Assembly: GCA_965214945.1 (NCBI GenBank)
Contig: OZ244029.1
Location: 3,086,763 to 3,150,762, forward strand
Direction: 5' to 3'
Origin: JAAXHB01 sp965214945
GTDB lineage: Bacteria > Actinomycetota > Acidimicrobiia > Acidimicrobiales > Aldehydirespiratoraceae
DNA: 64,000 nucleotides
The position numbers and the translations under genes were made by a program. Positions 33,109-42,254 of the stretch are shown one piece after another (the first letter of the stretch is position 1; each line of letters starts with the position of its first letter). A model generated the notes under the pieces. It saw only the letters and a program-made list of their open reading frames with translations, searched no databases and was not told the origin of the DNA.

Positions 33109-34455
33109 TTACGGCGTGACTGTCTGCAGCGCGTCGAGCAGGTCGCCGGCAACCAGGCGCCGGCCGGGCACGGCCGCCGCTGCCCGGCCGTGGAGATGGG
33201 CGGCCTCCGCGGCGCGCAGCAGAGCCGGGCCGCCGAGAGCGCAAAGCCGGCCGGCGATCATCCCCGTCAATACGTCGCCGGTGCCTGCGGCAGCCAGGCG
33301 GGCGCTGCCGCTGTTCACGATGACGACCCGCCCGTCTGGATTGGACACGATGGTTGGGCCGCCTTTGAGCAGCGCCACGGTGCGGTAGTCGCGGGCGAGC
33401 GCCCGGGCCATGTCGATCCGGTTGCCCGAACCTGCGCCCAGCAGCGGCCGGAGTTCGCCATCGTGAGGTGTGAGAACGATCGGGGCCGATAGCTCACGCC
33501 GCCGACCGAGCGTGTGGAGCAGCTCGGGGCCGCGCATCAGCCGCAGCGCGTCAGCGTCGACCACCGTGGGTAGGTGAAGATCCAAAGCTTCCGCGAGACG
33601 CTTCTGGGCCTCTGGGCTGACGCCGAGGCCGGGGCCGACGGCACAGGCTCTGAAGCGCCGGGCGTCCACCACCTGTTGCGGCCAGACGCGGACGGCTTCC
33701 ACGGGAGCGGAGACGCCAGGCGGAGCGCACAGGTGGACTATTCGGGCGCCGCTGCGTGCGGCTGCCGCGCACACCAGCTCAGCCGCGCCCCCCATGCCCG
33801 GTGAGCCGCAAACGGCAAGCAGGCCGGCCTGCCATTTGTGGGTGGTGCCGTCGCCCGAGGGCAGCGGCTCAATATCGTCGTTGCCAATGAGTTCGCACCG
33901 GGGCGCGCTGTCGAAGGCGCCCTCGACGCTGAGGCCGATGTCGGCCACCGTGACATCGCCGCACATCTCCGGCCCGTCGCCCAGCAGCAGTCCGGGCTTG
34001 AGCGCGGCGAAGGTGACCGTGCGGTCGGCGCGCCACACAGGCCCGCCGATGACCGACCCGTCTGAGCCGCTCAGGCCGCTCGGGATGTCCACGGCGAGCA
34101 CGGGCGCTTCCGGACGGGCCCGCCGGGGCGCCTTCCAAGGACGCGACAGCCCGGTGCCGAAAGCGGCGTCAATGTAGATATCAGCGGGCCCTAAGGTGTC
34201 CGGCGTGTCGCGGCCGGCCGCTACGACGCGCACTCGAACACCGACTCGCCGCAGTCGGCGCGCCGCGGCCCGGCCGTCTGCGCCGTTGTTGCCCTTGCCG
34301 GCGAGCACAGTCACCCGCCGCCCGTAGCGCCCGCCCATCATGTCGAGCGCGACGCGGGCCACGGCCGCTCCAGCGCGCTCGATCAGCACGTTGGTCGGCT
34401 CGGGCGCGGCAGCGTCCACAGCCGCCATCTGCTCAGGGGTGACGACGGGGATCAC
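33109..34455 (-). CDS. nnr: Bifunctional NAD(P)H-hydrate epimerase / ADP-dependent NAD(P)H-hydrate dehydratase
   Basis: This 448-residue metabolite-repair enzyme restores NAD(P)H from its hydrated forms. The N-terminal epimerase (YjeF_N) has TPEQMAAVDAAA, VTVLAGKGNNGADGRAAARRL and VLAVDIPSGLSG. The C-terminal dehydratase (ribokinase-like) has VLTPHDGELRPLLG, VALLKGGPTIVSNPDGRVVIVNSG and the phosphate loop LAAAGTGDVLTGMIAG. The stop-start overlap with acpS (34452-34455) implies coupled expression. Confidence 0.93.
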   Translation of the reverse strand: MIPVVTPEQMAAVDAAAPEPTNVLIERAGAAVARVALDMMGGRYGRRVTVLAGKGNNGADGRAAARRLRRVGVRVRVVAAGRDTPDTLGPADIYIDAAFGTGLSRPWKAPRRARPEAPVLAVDIPSGLSGSDGSVIGGPVWRADRTVTFAALKPGLLLGDGPEMCGDVTVADIGLSVEGAFDSAPRCELIGNDDIEPLPSGDGTTHKWQAGLLAVCGSPGMGGAAELVCAAAARSGARIVHLCAPPGVSAPVEAVRVWPQQVVDARRFRACAVGPGLGVSPEAQKRLAEALDLHLPTVVDADALRLMRGPELLHTLGRRRELSAPIVLTPHDGELRPLLGAGSGNRIDMARALARDYRTVALLKGGPTIVSNPDGRVVIVNSGSARLAAAGTGDVLTGMIAGRLCALGGPALLRAAEAAHLHGRAAAAVPGRRLVAGDLLDALQTVTP

Positions 34456-34889
34456 CGCGACAGCGCCACGACGGTTGCCTGTGCCAGCCGGTCGGTGTGC
34501 GACAGGGTGACGATCCAGCCGCCGACACCCAGCGCGGCTGCTTTCGACGCCGCGCCTGGGTGCAGGAAGAGCCCAGGCTGGCCAGCGTTGGAGCGGACGA
34601 CCTCGATCTCGGCCATCCGAAGGCCGCCCAAGCCGAGGCCCAGGGCTTTGAGTGTGGCTTCTTTGGCCGCGAAGCGAGCTGCAAGGCGCGCGGCCGGATC
34701 AGTGGCTCGTTCTGAGTAGGCCCGCTCGGCGGCGGTAAACAGGCGATCGGCTACCGACCGACGGCGGCGTAGCAAAGCGCGGAAGCGGTCGATGTCGACC
34801 AGATCGACACCGATCCCGGCGATCCCGATTACTCCGCAGACATGCCCATCAGTCGGGACACCTTCGGCGGGCGCGCTGGTGAGGGTCAC
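34452..34889 (-). CDS. acpS: Holo-[acyl-carrier-protein] synthase
   Basis: The 145-residue frame encodes AcpS, which transfers 4'-phosphopantetheine from CoA to acyl carrier protein. Seen are IGIAGIGVDLVDIDRFRALL (Mg2+ aspartate), RLAARFAAKEATLKALGLGLGG (second metal/CoA motif), and WIVTLSHTDRLAQATVVAL. The core begins at GIGVD. No ATG is near it, and GTG 34889 is the closest in-frame start; GTG 34946 overlaps the glmS-like gene. Confidence 0.9.
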   Translation of the reverse strand: MTLTSAPAEGVPTDGHVCGVIGIAGIGVDLVDIDRFRALLRRRRSVADRLFTAAERAYSERATDPAARLAARFAAKEATLKALGLGLGGLRMAEIEVVRSNAGQPGLFLHPGAASKAAALGVGGWIVTLSHTDRLAQATVVALSR

Positions 34890-34914
34890 TTCAGCGACGA
34901 TAGTCAGGCCCGTG

Positions 34915-37900
34915 TCAGCCGGCGCGCCAGCGGTCAGCCAGTTCACCCACCGCCTCGGTGAGCAGCTCCACCGGAGCGATCTCGCACAGCGGGGTCTCTT
35001 CGAAGAAGGGCTCGGTCTCGGTGACGGCGTCGCGCAGTTCCGAGTAGCGGTTGCGGTAGCCCTGAAGCACGCCTCGAACCGCGGCTGCCGACAGCTGCTC
35101 GCAGAAACGCACGTGGAGCAGGGTGATGCCCACGGTGACGCCGGCCCTCACCTCGGGAACGAACACCAGGGTGCGACCATCGTGGCGGCCCCGGCTGGCC
35201 AGAACGCGGCGTTCTGTTGCCACCTTGTGCTTGGTGCCGGTGAGCGCGGGTGCGTCTGAGGTGCGCGACCTTAGGGCGGCGGCAACGCCGCCTTGATCCA
35301 CCACCGTTACTGTGGCTCGCTCCTCCTCGCCTCGGAACTCCGACGACCCTGACGGCCCGGGCAGCCCGGCAGACAGCCCATCCACGTGGTAGCGGGTGTG
35401 GCCCCGCACCTCGGCCACGGCCGGGTCGAGGGCGGCCAGAGTGCGCAGCGAAGCGTACGAGAGCAGGTCTCGGGAAGCCCCAGCCGCGAGCACAGCCTGC
35501 ACTAGCGGGGTCTGCAGCAGAGTCTCATCGGAGCGCGAGATGCCCACTGTCACCGTCTTGGCCTGATGGCGGATTGCATCGACGGGGCGAGTCAGCTCGT
35601 CAATGCCGCCAGTCAGCGCCGCAATGAGGTCTTCGATCACCTCGGCAGGCGTACCGATCCGGCCCAGCTCCATTTCGTAGGCTTCTAGCGGGGCGAGGCC
35701 AAGCGCGTAACGCAGTACGGTGACGATTCGCACCGCTGTGGAGGCTTCGAGATGGCCGTCGTAGTCGCCGCAGCGCAGCCCTGAGGTGAAAGCTTCGGCG
35801 CTTCGTTTGAGCGCGCCCGCCGCGGCACGCAGCGCCTCCTCGCCGGTCACGTCGGCTCGGGCCACGACAGCGTCGAGAGCGGCGCGAGCCTCGCGCAAGG
35901 GCCGAGCTCCGGCGTCGATGGCCAGGGCTGCTTCGTAGCCGAACAGGTGGCCGATCATCGTGACGGGCAGACAGACCAGTCGGGGATCGACGGCTGGCAC
36001 CGTCAGCACGGCCTGAGCTGCGTCGAAGCGGTGATTGCCGTCGTCGGTCACCACGACGGGCGCGGCCTTGTGAGCCCGGAAGATGGCGACTTCCTTGGCG
36101 ATGTCGTCCGCCACGGAGCCGGGCAGGCCTGCGGCGCACACCATCACCAGCGGCTCCGACGACAAGTCGATGTGCTTCTTGTCTTCGGTGAAGTCGCTGG
36201 GGATCGACTTGTAGCACAGCTCTGAGAGCTTGATGCGGATCTCCCGGGCCGCCACCCGGTTGGCACCGCTGCCGACAACGGCCCAATGGCGGCGGCTCGG
36301 CGCCAGGCTGCGGGCGGCGGCAGCCACGGCGCTGCGCCGGGTCAGCACCGTTTCCAGCACATCGGGCATCTGAAGCAGCGAGCGCAACAGCTGGCGGCGA
36401 TCCCCGGCGTCGAGTACGACACCGGTGCCCGCGGCGACCTCGTCGGAGATCACCATCGCCAACAGCCATCCGGCTGCCACCTGTGAGTAGAAGGCCTTGG
36501 TGGAAGCCACGCTCATCTCCACGTCGCGACCGTCGGAGGTGTAGAGCACGCCGTCGGCCCGCTCGGTCAGGTCGCTGTTGCGGCGGTTGACGACGGCCAC
36601 CACCGCCGCGCCCCGGGCCCTTGCTAGGTCGACCGTACGATTCGTGTCGGTGGTGGTGCCCGACTGCGAGATGGCGATCACCAGCGTTGAGGACATGTCC
36701 GCTCGCAGGTGAAAGGCTGAAAATTCGGTGGCCACGAGAGCTTGGGCCTCGACCGCGTCGCTGAGCCCGGCGTCGCGCAGCAGCGACCTCAGGCCATCGA
36801 TCAGGCTGGCGGCGGCCACAGCGGCAGTGCCCTGGCCGATGGCGATCACCCGGCTGATCGAGGAGTCGCGCAGACCTGATCGGATGCGCTCAGGAACGAT
36901 CTGGGAGCTGAGCGCCAGCCGCGGGCAGTCGCCGGAGATGACTTTGCCCCGCAGCGTCTTGCGGAACGACGCCGGGGCCTCGTTGATCTCCTTTAGCAGG
37001 AAGTGAGGGTGGTGGCCCCGGTCGATGTCGCGGGTGGTGATCTCAGCAGTGGCGGCTTCCTGTGGCGAAACGGGCAGGTTCGTGCCGTCATAAGACCACC
37101 GTGATATGCCGGCCAGGTCACCGGCCCGCCTCCCGTCGAGTTCGATGATCTGGCCGCGGCCGGAGCTGTGCACCGCCTCGCCGTCCATGCGCACGTACGT
37201 CGAGGTCTCTTCCACGAGGCCGTAGACCTCGCTGGACACTATGAACGCGTCGGCGGCCAAACCCACGCGAAGGCCTTGGCCGCTGCCCCTCAGCGCGATC
37301 TGCAGGCGGTCGGGCGCGGCTGCGGTTACGGCCGCCACCGCCACGGAGCCTTCACAGGCCGCCACCGTGCGCCGGAACGCCTCGGCGGGGCTCCAGCCCT
37401 GGGCCAGACGGCGGCTCATCAGAGCGGGAACGACCTTGGAATCGGTGGTGATCGCAGGGGGCGGGCACAACCCTGAGGAGGCGAGCAGCTCGGCGTAGTT
37501 GTCGACGTCGCCGTTGACCGCGGCCACGACATACGGGGCTCCGTCGACACTGTTGAGATGGCCGTTGCTCAGATCACTGTTCAGAGGGTGGGCGTTGGGC
37601 TCAGAGATGATGCCCACAGAGGCCCAGCGCGTGTGCCCGAGAACCTGAGTTACAGCATCGTCGGAGTCCAAAGCCGCGGCCAGCAGCTTGTCGTTGGTTA
37701 CGGCGGCCCGCAGCATGGCGGTATTGTCGCCTAGCTCGCCGATCTCGGCTGCGGTCTTGTACACGAGGCTGAGAGCGCCTTCGACGAGACGGGCCGACCC
37801 AGATCCGAAGTTTCGGTCGCGGCCTCGGTGTCCTAGGGCCTCGGCGACGGACGGGTCGTCGAGATCGAGCGCCGGGTCGCGGATCAGCAGATGCAGGCCA

Positions 37901-38451
37901 GCGGAGTCCCGGCCGCGCACCTCCAGCCTGTCGAGCGCCGACAGTGCCTGGTGCACCGACAGCATGGTGTCGATCGCGCTGCGCGAGGGCGCGCCGCCGT
38001 GCGTGCTCAGCAGTTCGGCCACACCGGCGGCCGCGCCGAGTCGGTCGCGGCCGATAGCCCACACCGCGTCGCGCACCCGTATCAGCTCGCGGCTTCCGCG
38101 CTCAAGCTGCGCCGCGCTGCCGAGATTGCCGCAGGAGTCGAGGCGCGACTCGACAGAGGTGGTGATGGCGTTCCAAGCCGCGGCGTGGGCGCCCAGAGCC
38201 GCAACCGTCTCCGGCGAGTCCAGCATGAGGCGCAAGCCGGAGCTGCTGCAGAGCAGTCTGTTGGCCGCCTCGATCCGCTCGGCAGTGGCAGCGAGCTGCT
38301 CGACTAGGCCGTCAAACTCCGCAGCGCTGTTGACTCCTGCAATCTGCCGGCGCAGGCTGTCCATCCCCTCGGCTACCAGGCCCAAGACGGCGCGGCGCTC
38401 GGGGACGGCGTCCGATGCTCGGTGCCGGAGCACCGCGACGATGCCGCACAT
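34915..38451 (-). CDS. glmS: Outsized GlmS-like glutamine-fructose-6-phosphate aminotransferase (1178 residues)
   Basis: GlmS makes glucosamine-6-phosphate from fructose-6-phosphate and glutamine, and is usually about 610 residues; this protein is nearly twice that. Kept are the N-terminal nucleophile MCGIVAV (Cys2), LEVRGRDSAGL (176-186), GHTRWASVG (272-280), NGDVDNY (313-319), FLLKEINEAPAS (484-495), first SIS domain ISQSGTTTDT (594-603) and SVASTKAFYSQ (647-657), and second SIS domain WAVVGSGANRVAAREIRIKL (723-742). Added are about 160 mainly helical residues between Cys2 and the LEVRGRDS strand, and a C-terminal region of about 320 residues (from about 860) that I do not recognise. The canonical C-tail DKPRNLAKSVTVE is replaced by GARPLREARAALD. 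It lies between glmM and acpS in a syntenic housekeeping run, so it is probably the cell's amino-sugar synthase. Confidence 0.85.
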   Translation of the reverse strand: MCGIVAVLRHRASDAVPERRAVLGLVAEGMDSLRRQIAGVNSAAEFDGLVEQLAATAERIEAANRLLCSSSGLRLMLDSPETVAALGAHAAAWNAITTSVESRLDSCGNLGSAAQLERGSRELIRVRDAVWAIGRDRLGAAAGVAELLSTHGGAPSRSAIDTMLSVHQALSALDRLEVRGRDSAGLHLLIRDPALDLDDPSVAEALGHRGRDRNFGSGSARLVEGALSLVYKTAAEIGELGDNTAMLRAAVTNDKLLAAALDSDDAVTQVLGHTRWASVGIISEPNAHPLNSDLSNGHLNSVDGAPYVVAAVNGDVDNYAELLASSGLCPPPAITTDSKVVPALMSRRLAQGWSPAEAFRRTVAACEGSVAVAAVTAAAPDRLQIALRGSGQGLRVGLAADAFIVSSEVYGLVEETSTYVRMDGEAVHSSGRGQIIELDGRRAGDLAGISRWSYDGTNLPVSPQEAATAEITTRDIDRGHHPHFLLKEINEAPASFRKTLRGKVISGDCPRLALSSQIVPERIRSGLRDSSISRVIAIGQGTAAVAAASLIDGLRSLLRDAGLSDAVEAQALVATEFSAFHLRADMSSTLVIAISQSGTTTDTNRTVDLARARGAAVVAVVNRRNSDLTERADGVLYTSDGRDVEMSVASTKAFYSQVAAGWLLAMVISDEVAAGTGVVLDAGDRRQLLRSLLQMPDVLETVLTRRSAVAAAARSLAPSRRHWAVVGSGANRVAAREIRIKLSELCYKSIPSDFTEDKKHIDLSSEPLVMVCAAGLPGSVADDIAKEVAIFRAHKAAPVVVTDDGNHRFDAAQAVLTVPAVDPRLVCLPVTMIGHLFGYEAALAIDAGARPLREARAALDAVVARADVTGEEALRAAAGALKRSAEAFTSGLRCGDYDGHLEASTAVRIVTVLRYALGLAPLEAYEMELGRIGTPAEVIEDLIAALTGGIDELTRPVDAIRHQAKTVTVGISRSDETLLQTPLVQAVLAAGASRDLLSYASLRTLAALDPAVAEVRGHTRYHVDGLSAGLPGPSGSSEFRGEEERATVTVVDQGGVAAALRSRTSDAPALTGTKHKVATERRVLASRGRHDGRTLVFVPEVRAGVTVGITLLHVRFCEQLSAAAVRGVLQGYRNRYSELRDAVTETEPFFEETPLCEIAPVELLTEAVGELADRWRAG

Positions 38452-38453
38452 TG

Positions 38454-39821
38454 CTATTGAAGAGCGGCAGCGACGTCGGCCGCTGCTCGCTCTGCCTCCG
38501 CCCGAGCGGTGATTTCGTCGCGCGCTTCGACCATAACCCGGACCACTGGCTCCGTGCCCGAGGCGCGCACTAGCACCCGGCCGGTCGCGGCGAGCCTTGC
38601 CGCTGCGGCACCCGCAGCCGGCGCCAGAACCGCGTCGATGTCACCGACGGGCATGCGCTCGGGTACCGGAACGCCGAGCAGAACCTGAGGCAGACAAGTC
38701 ACAGCCGCCGCCAGGTCCGCCAGCCTGCGACGGGATCGCTTCACTGTGTCGAGAAGCTGAACGGCGGTCAGCAGTCCGTCGCCGGTGGTGGCCAAGTCGC
38801 GGAAGATCAGATGCCCGGACTGCTCGCCTCCTAGCGTTAGACCGTGCTCGGTTAGGGCGTCAAGCACGTTGCGGTCACCCACCGCAGTCTCGACGACTCC
38901 GATGCCGCGTTCGGCCATAGCACGGCGCAGACCCAGATTGGCCATGACCGTGATCACCACAGCGCCGCCGTCGAGTCGACCGCGGCTGTGCCGGTCTATG
39001 GCGCACACCGCAAGTATCCGGTCGCCGTCGATGAGCGCTCCGGTGTGATCGACCGCGAGCACGCGGTCGGCGTCGCCGTCGAACGCCACGCCGGCATCCG
39101 CGCCGTGCGCTACTACCGCTGTCTGAAGATCGTCAGGTTGCAAAGACCCGCAGCCGCGGTTGATGTTTCTGCCGTCAGGGGACGCGTGGATCGTTTCGAC
39201 CTCAGCACCGAGACGGCGCAGACAGTCGGGCCCATAACCCGACGCGGCGCCGTTCGCGCAGTCAGCCACCACGCGCAGCCCCGTGAGATCCCGGCCCTGA
39301 ATGCTGGCGGCCACCGACGCTGAGTGCCTTAAGGCGGCTTCGGCACCGGCGGATCGCCAGCTACGCGTTCGGGACGCTCGCGGCTCGGCAGGTGTGGTAG
39401 CCTGGGCAGCCTCGGCAGGTTGCTCGGCATCGGTCAACTGGGCGAAGCGTCGCTCGATGTCGGTTTCGGCCGTTGGTGCGAGCTTGTGCCCGCCAGCCGC
39501 GAAAAGTTTCACGCCGTTGTCGTGCCAAGGGTTGTGAGAGGCCGAAACCATCGCTCCGGCGACGCCACGGTCGGCGCACCACAGCGCGACCGCGGGAGTG
39601 GGCACCACTCCGAGGTCGACAGGCTCGCCCCCGGCGGCGGCCACGCCGCTCATCAGGGCCTCGGCCAAGGCCGGTCCGGAGAAGCGGGGGTCGCGGCCCA
39701 CTGCGAAGCCGTCAGCGCCGAGCACCTCGGCACCCGCCCGGCCCAGCGTTCGCACTGCGCCTTCGGTGAGGTCTGTGCGTGCGTCGCCGCGTACGCCGTC
39801 TGTGCCGAACGTCAGCGACAC
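38454..39821 (-). CDS. glmM: Phosphoglucosamine mutase
   Basis: This 455-residue enzyme converts glucosamine-6-phosphate to glucosamine-1-phosphate, the step after GlmS. It has LTFGTDGVRG at the N-terminus, the phosphoserine loop MVSASHNPWHDNGVK, metal motif FDGDADRVLAVD, sugar-binding GGEQSGHLIF and the phosphate-binding RASGTEPVVRVM. An Ala/Glu/Arg-rich insert (about 45 residues after QLTDAEQPAEAAQ) extends domain 1. The start is GTG 39821, 7 bp after the rpsI stop; the longer open frame overlaps rpsI. Confidence 0.95.
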   Translation of the reverse strand: MSLTFGTDGVRGDARTDLTEGAVRTLGRAGAEVLGADGFAVGRDPRFSGPALAEALMSGVAAAGGEPVDLGVVPTPAVALWCADRGVAGAMVSASHNPWHDNGVKLFAAGGHKLAPTAETDIERRFAQLTDAEQPAEAAQATTPAEPRASRTRSWRSAGAEAALRHSASVAASIQGRDLTGLRVVADCANGAASGYGPDCLRRLGAEVETIHASPDGRNINRGCGSLQPDDLQTAVVAHGADAGVAFDGDADRVLAVDHTGALIDGDRILAVCAIDRHSRGRLDGGAVVITVMANLGLRRAMAERGIGVVETAVGDRNVLDALTEHGLTLGGEQSGHLIFRDLATTGDGLLTAVQLLDTVKRSRRRLADLAAAVTCLPQVLLGVPVPERMPVGDIDAVLAPAAGAAAARLAATGRVLVRASGTEPVVRVMVEARDEITARAEAERAAADVAAALQ

Positions 39822-39828
39822 CGCTACT

Positions 39829-40221
39829 TCAGCGCTTGCTGTACTGCGGCGCCTTGCGGGCCTTCTTGAGCCCGTATTTCTTGGATTCTTTTTTGCGCGG
39901 GTCGCGTGTGAGGTACCCGCCGCGCTTGAGGGTGTCGCGTAGCTGCGAATCCACCTCAACCAGACCGCGGGCGATGCCTAGACGCAGAGCCCCAGCCTGG
40001 CCGCTGCAGCCGCCGCCGTGGATCGTGGCGTCCACGTCGTAGAGCGCCTCGGTGGCCGTCGCGGTCAGTGGCTCGCGCACGTGCACGCGGTGCGACTTCG
40101 ACGGGAAGTAGTCGTCGAGTTCGCGCCCGTTGACCGTCACGTTGCCGACACCCGAGCGCAGGCGGACCCGGGCGACTGACCGCTTGCGGCGACCGGTGGA
40201 CTGAACGAGGGGAGCGCTCAT
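39829..40221 (-). CDS. rpsI: 30S ribosomal protein S9
   Basis: This 130-residue S9 has GRRKRSVARVRL and TVNGRELDDYFP, IHGGGCSGQAGALRLGIARGL, and a basic tail ending KARKAPQYSKR, which reaches the P-site tRNA. It is preceded by rplM with a 21-bp gap, the universal L13-S9 pair. Confidence 0.97.
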   Translation of the reverse strand: MSAPLVQSTGRRKRSVARVRLRSGVGNVTVNGRELDDYFPSKSHRVHVREPLTATATEALYDVDATIHGGGCSGQAGALRLGIARGLVEVDSQLRDTLKRGGYLTRDPRKKESKKYGLKKARKAPQYSKR

Positions 40222-40242
40222 GAGCTTACGGGCCTGTGCCGA

Positions 40243-40689
40243 TCAGCGCGCACGTGCGTGCTCGATGGCGTAAGGACGCGGCTTCTGAGCCGCATGCGGA
40301 TGTGACGGACCGGCGTACACCTTCAGCTTGGAGATTTGCGCCCGGCCTAGGCGGGTCTTGGGCAGCATCCCCCGAATCGTGTCACGCACCGCCTGCTCTG
40401 GCTTGCGGGCGAGCTTGGAGGCGTAAGTCTCGGTGCGCAGGCCTCCGGGGTAGCCCGAATGGCGGTGCACAAGCTTGGAGTTGGCCTTTCCGGCGGTGAG
40501 TACTACCTTCGAGGCATTGACTACCACCACGTGATCGCCGGTGTCGATGTGCAGTGCAAAGGTCGGCTTGTGTTTGCCGCGCAACAGGCGGGCTACCTCG
40601 GTGGCTAGGCGGCCGAGCACCATCTGCTCGGCGTCAACAAGATGCCAGCTCCGGCGGATCTCGCTGGCTTTGGGGCTGTAGGTGGCCAA
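40243..40689 (-). CDS. rplM: 50S ribosomal protein L13
   Basis: This 148-residue L13 has RSWHLVDAEQMVLGRLATEVARLLRGKHKP and GDHVVVVNASKVVLTAGK, then HRHSGYPGGL and AVRDTIRGMLPKTRLGR. Upstream, where truA is expected next in many actinobacteria, the divergent methyltransferase copy B has been inserted. Confidence 0.97.
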   Translation of the reverse strand: MATYSPKASEIRRSWHLVDAEQMVLGRLATEVARLLRGKHKPTFALHIDTGDHVVVVNASKVVLTAGKANSKLVHRHSGYPGGLRTETYASKLARKPEQAVRDTIRGMLPKTRLGRAQISKLKVYAGPSHPHAAQKPRPYAIEHARAR

Positions 40690-40782
40690 GTTGAACTCCT
40701 GTCCGGTCGGTCTAAGAGGCTACGCCAAGAGCTGGCCAATAACACCCGCCGCAGCTGCCGTCACGCTCGTGTCTGCCCCTGA

Positions 40783-42222
40783 TTGCCGATGATCCACCCG
40801 GATCGCAACAGCCTCTATTACGGCGACTGCCTTGACGTACTTGCCAGTTGGCCTGACGACTGCGTCGACCTGTGCTACCTCGATCCTCCCTTCAACTCCA
40901 AGACCGATTACAACCTGCTGTTCGGCTCGGACCCCGACAGCGGCAGAACTGCCCAGCTCGTTGCCTTCGAGGACACGTGGTCGTGGAACGAAGAGGCGGT
41001 GGCCCGGGTGGGGCGCCTCACCAAAGCCGGGGCTTTCGCCGAACGGGCCCGCTGCATTGCCGGGCTGCGCCAGATCATCGGCCCCACCGGCATGTTGGCC
41101 TACTTGGCTTATATGGCGGAGCGGCTAACCGAGATCCGGCGCGTGCTCACCCCCGCAGGTAGCGTTTACCTGCATTGCGATCCCACCGCGTCGCATTACC
41201 TCAAGGTGGTGATGGACGCCGTTTTTGGAGCGCGCCACTTCCGCAACGAGATCGTCTGGCGCATCGGCTGGGTCAGCGGCTACAAGACGCAAAAGCGCGG
41301 CTGGATCCGCAATCACGACACGCTGCTCTACTACGCCATGTCCCCCGAGACGGCCAAGCGGTTCAACAAGGAGTACCTGCCCTACCCGAAGGGCTACGTT
41401 CGCCGCGACGGCAAAGCCCCGACGGGACAGGGCATACCGATTGAGGACACCTGGAACTGCAGCTCCGGTGACGTGCTTGATTCGATCATGATCAAGAGCT
41501 TCTCACGCGAGAAGCTCGGCTACCCCACCCAAAAGCCCGTTGCCCTGCTGCAGCGGATCATCAAGGCGTCGTCGGACCCGGGTGATCTAGTGCTCGACCC
41601 GTTCTGCGGATGCGGCACCACGCTGGCCGCCGCGGACGCACTGGGCCGCGACTGGGTGGGCATAGACATCTCGCCGTTCGCCGTCGACCTCATGAGTGCC
41701 CGCCTCGGCGAAGGCAGGAGGATCCCCCGTCATGGCATGCCCGCCGATCTGGAGTCGGCCGTTCAGCTGGCTGCCGCCAACCCGTTTGAGTTCGAAAAGT
41801 GGGCTATCACCCGTGTGGAGGGGTTAGTGCCGAACTACAAACAGCGAGGCGACAGAGGAATCGACGGCAGAGGCAACCTCGCACTCGAGCCGGATGGCTT
41901 CGACAGCGATCTGGTGCTCGCCCAGGTCAAGGCCGGCAAGCTGGCGCTCGGACAGCTGCGAGACTTCCTGCACGTCGTGGATCGAGACCGCGCAGCGATT
42001 GGGATCTTTATCACACTTCAGGAAGTGCCGGTGTCGTGGAGAGCCGAAGCCCGCGAAGCTGGCACTGTTCAGTTCGGGGCATCCGAATACCCGCGTGTGC
42101 AGTGCTGGTCAATTCACGATCACTTCAACGGATCAGCTCCGAAGTTGCCGCCGCTGACGGACCCCTTCACGGGTAAGAGCATCTCGCGGCAGCGAGTTCT
42201 GAACGTGTTCGACACGCCATAG
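40783..42222 (+). CDS. DNA methyltransferase fused to PD-(D/E)xK (Mrr-like) nuclease domain, intact copy B
   Basis: This 479-residue protein has a beta-class N4/N6-type methyltransferase order: catalytic motif DPPF (34-37), variable target-recognition region (about 155-245), GYPTQKP (246-252), AdoMet motif I DPFCGCGTT (272-280). Next comes WVGIDISPFAVDLM, then a C-terminal domain with RGIDGRGNL (Asp361), LVLAQVKAG (Q381-x-K383) and AAIGIFITL. The D...QxK arrangement is that of Mrr-type PD-(D/E)xK nucleases. One chain could therefore both modify and cut DNA, or use the C-domain only for binding. It lies on the plus strand between the minus-strand rplM and truA, a break in a conserved housekeeping block, with a 38-bp direct repeat behind it. 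Similar fusions are widespread in databases to my knowledge, but their activity is not well established. Confidence 0.88.
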   Translation: MPMIHPDRNSLYYGDCLDVLASWPDDCVDLCYLDPPFNSKTDYNLLFGSDPDSGRTAQLVAFEDTWSWNEEAVARVGRLTKAGAFAERARCIAGLRQIIGPTGMLAYLAYMAERLTEIRRVLTPAGSVYLHCDPTASHYLKVVMDAVFGARHFRNEIVWRIGWVSGYKTQKRGWIRNHDTLLYYAMSPETAKRFNKEYLPYPKGYVRRDGKAPTGQGIPIEDTWNCSSGDVLDSIMIKSFSREKLGYPTQKPVALLQRIIKASSDPGDLVLDPFCGCGTTLAAADALGRDWVGIDISPFAVDLMSARLGEGRRIPRHGMPADLESAVQLAAANPFEFEKWAITRVEGLVPNYKQRGDRGIDGRGNLALEPDGFDSDLVLAQVKAGKLALGQLRDFLHVVDRDRAAIGIFITLQEVPVSWRAEAREAGTVQFGASEYPRVQCWSIHDHFNGSAPKLPPLTDPFTGKSISRQRVLNVFDTP

Positions 42223-42254
42223 TTATAAGCCGCACATCTCAAACCGGGACGACC

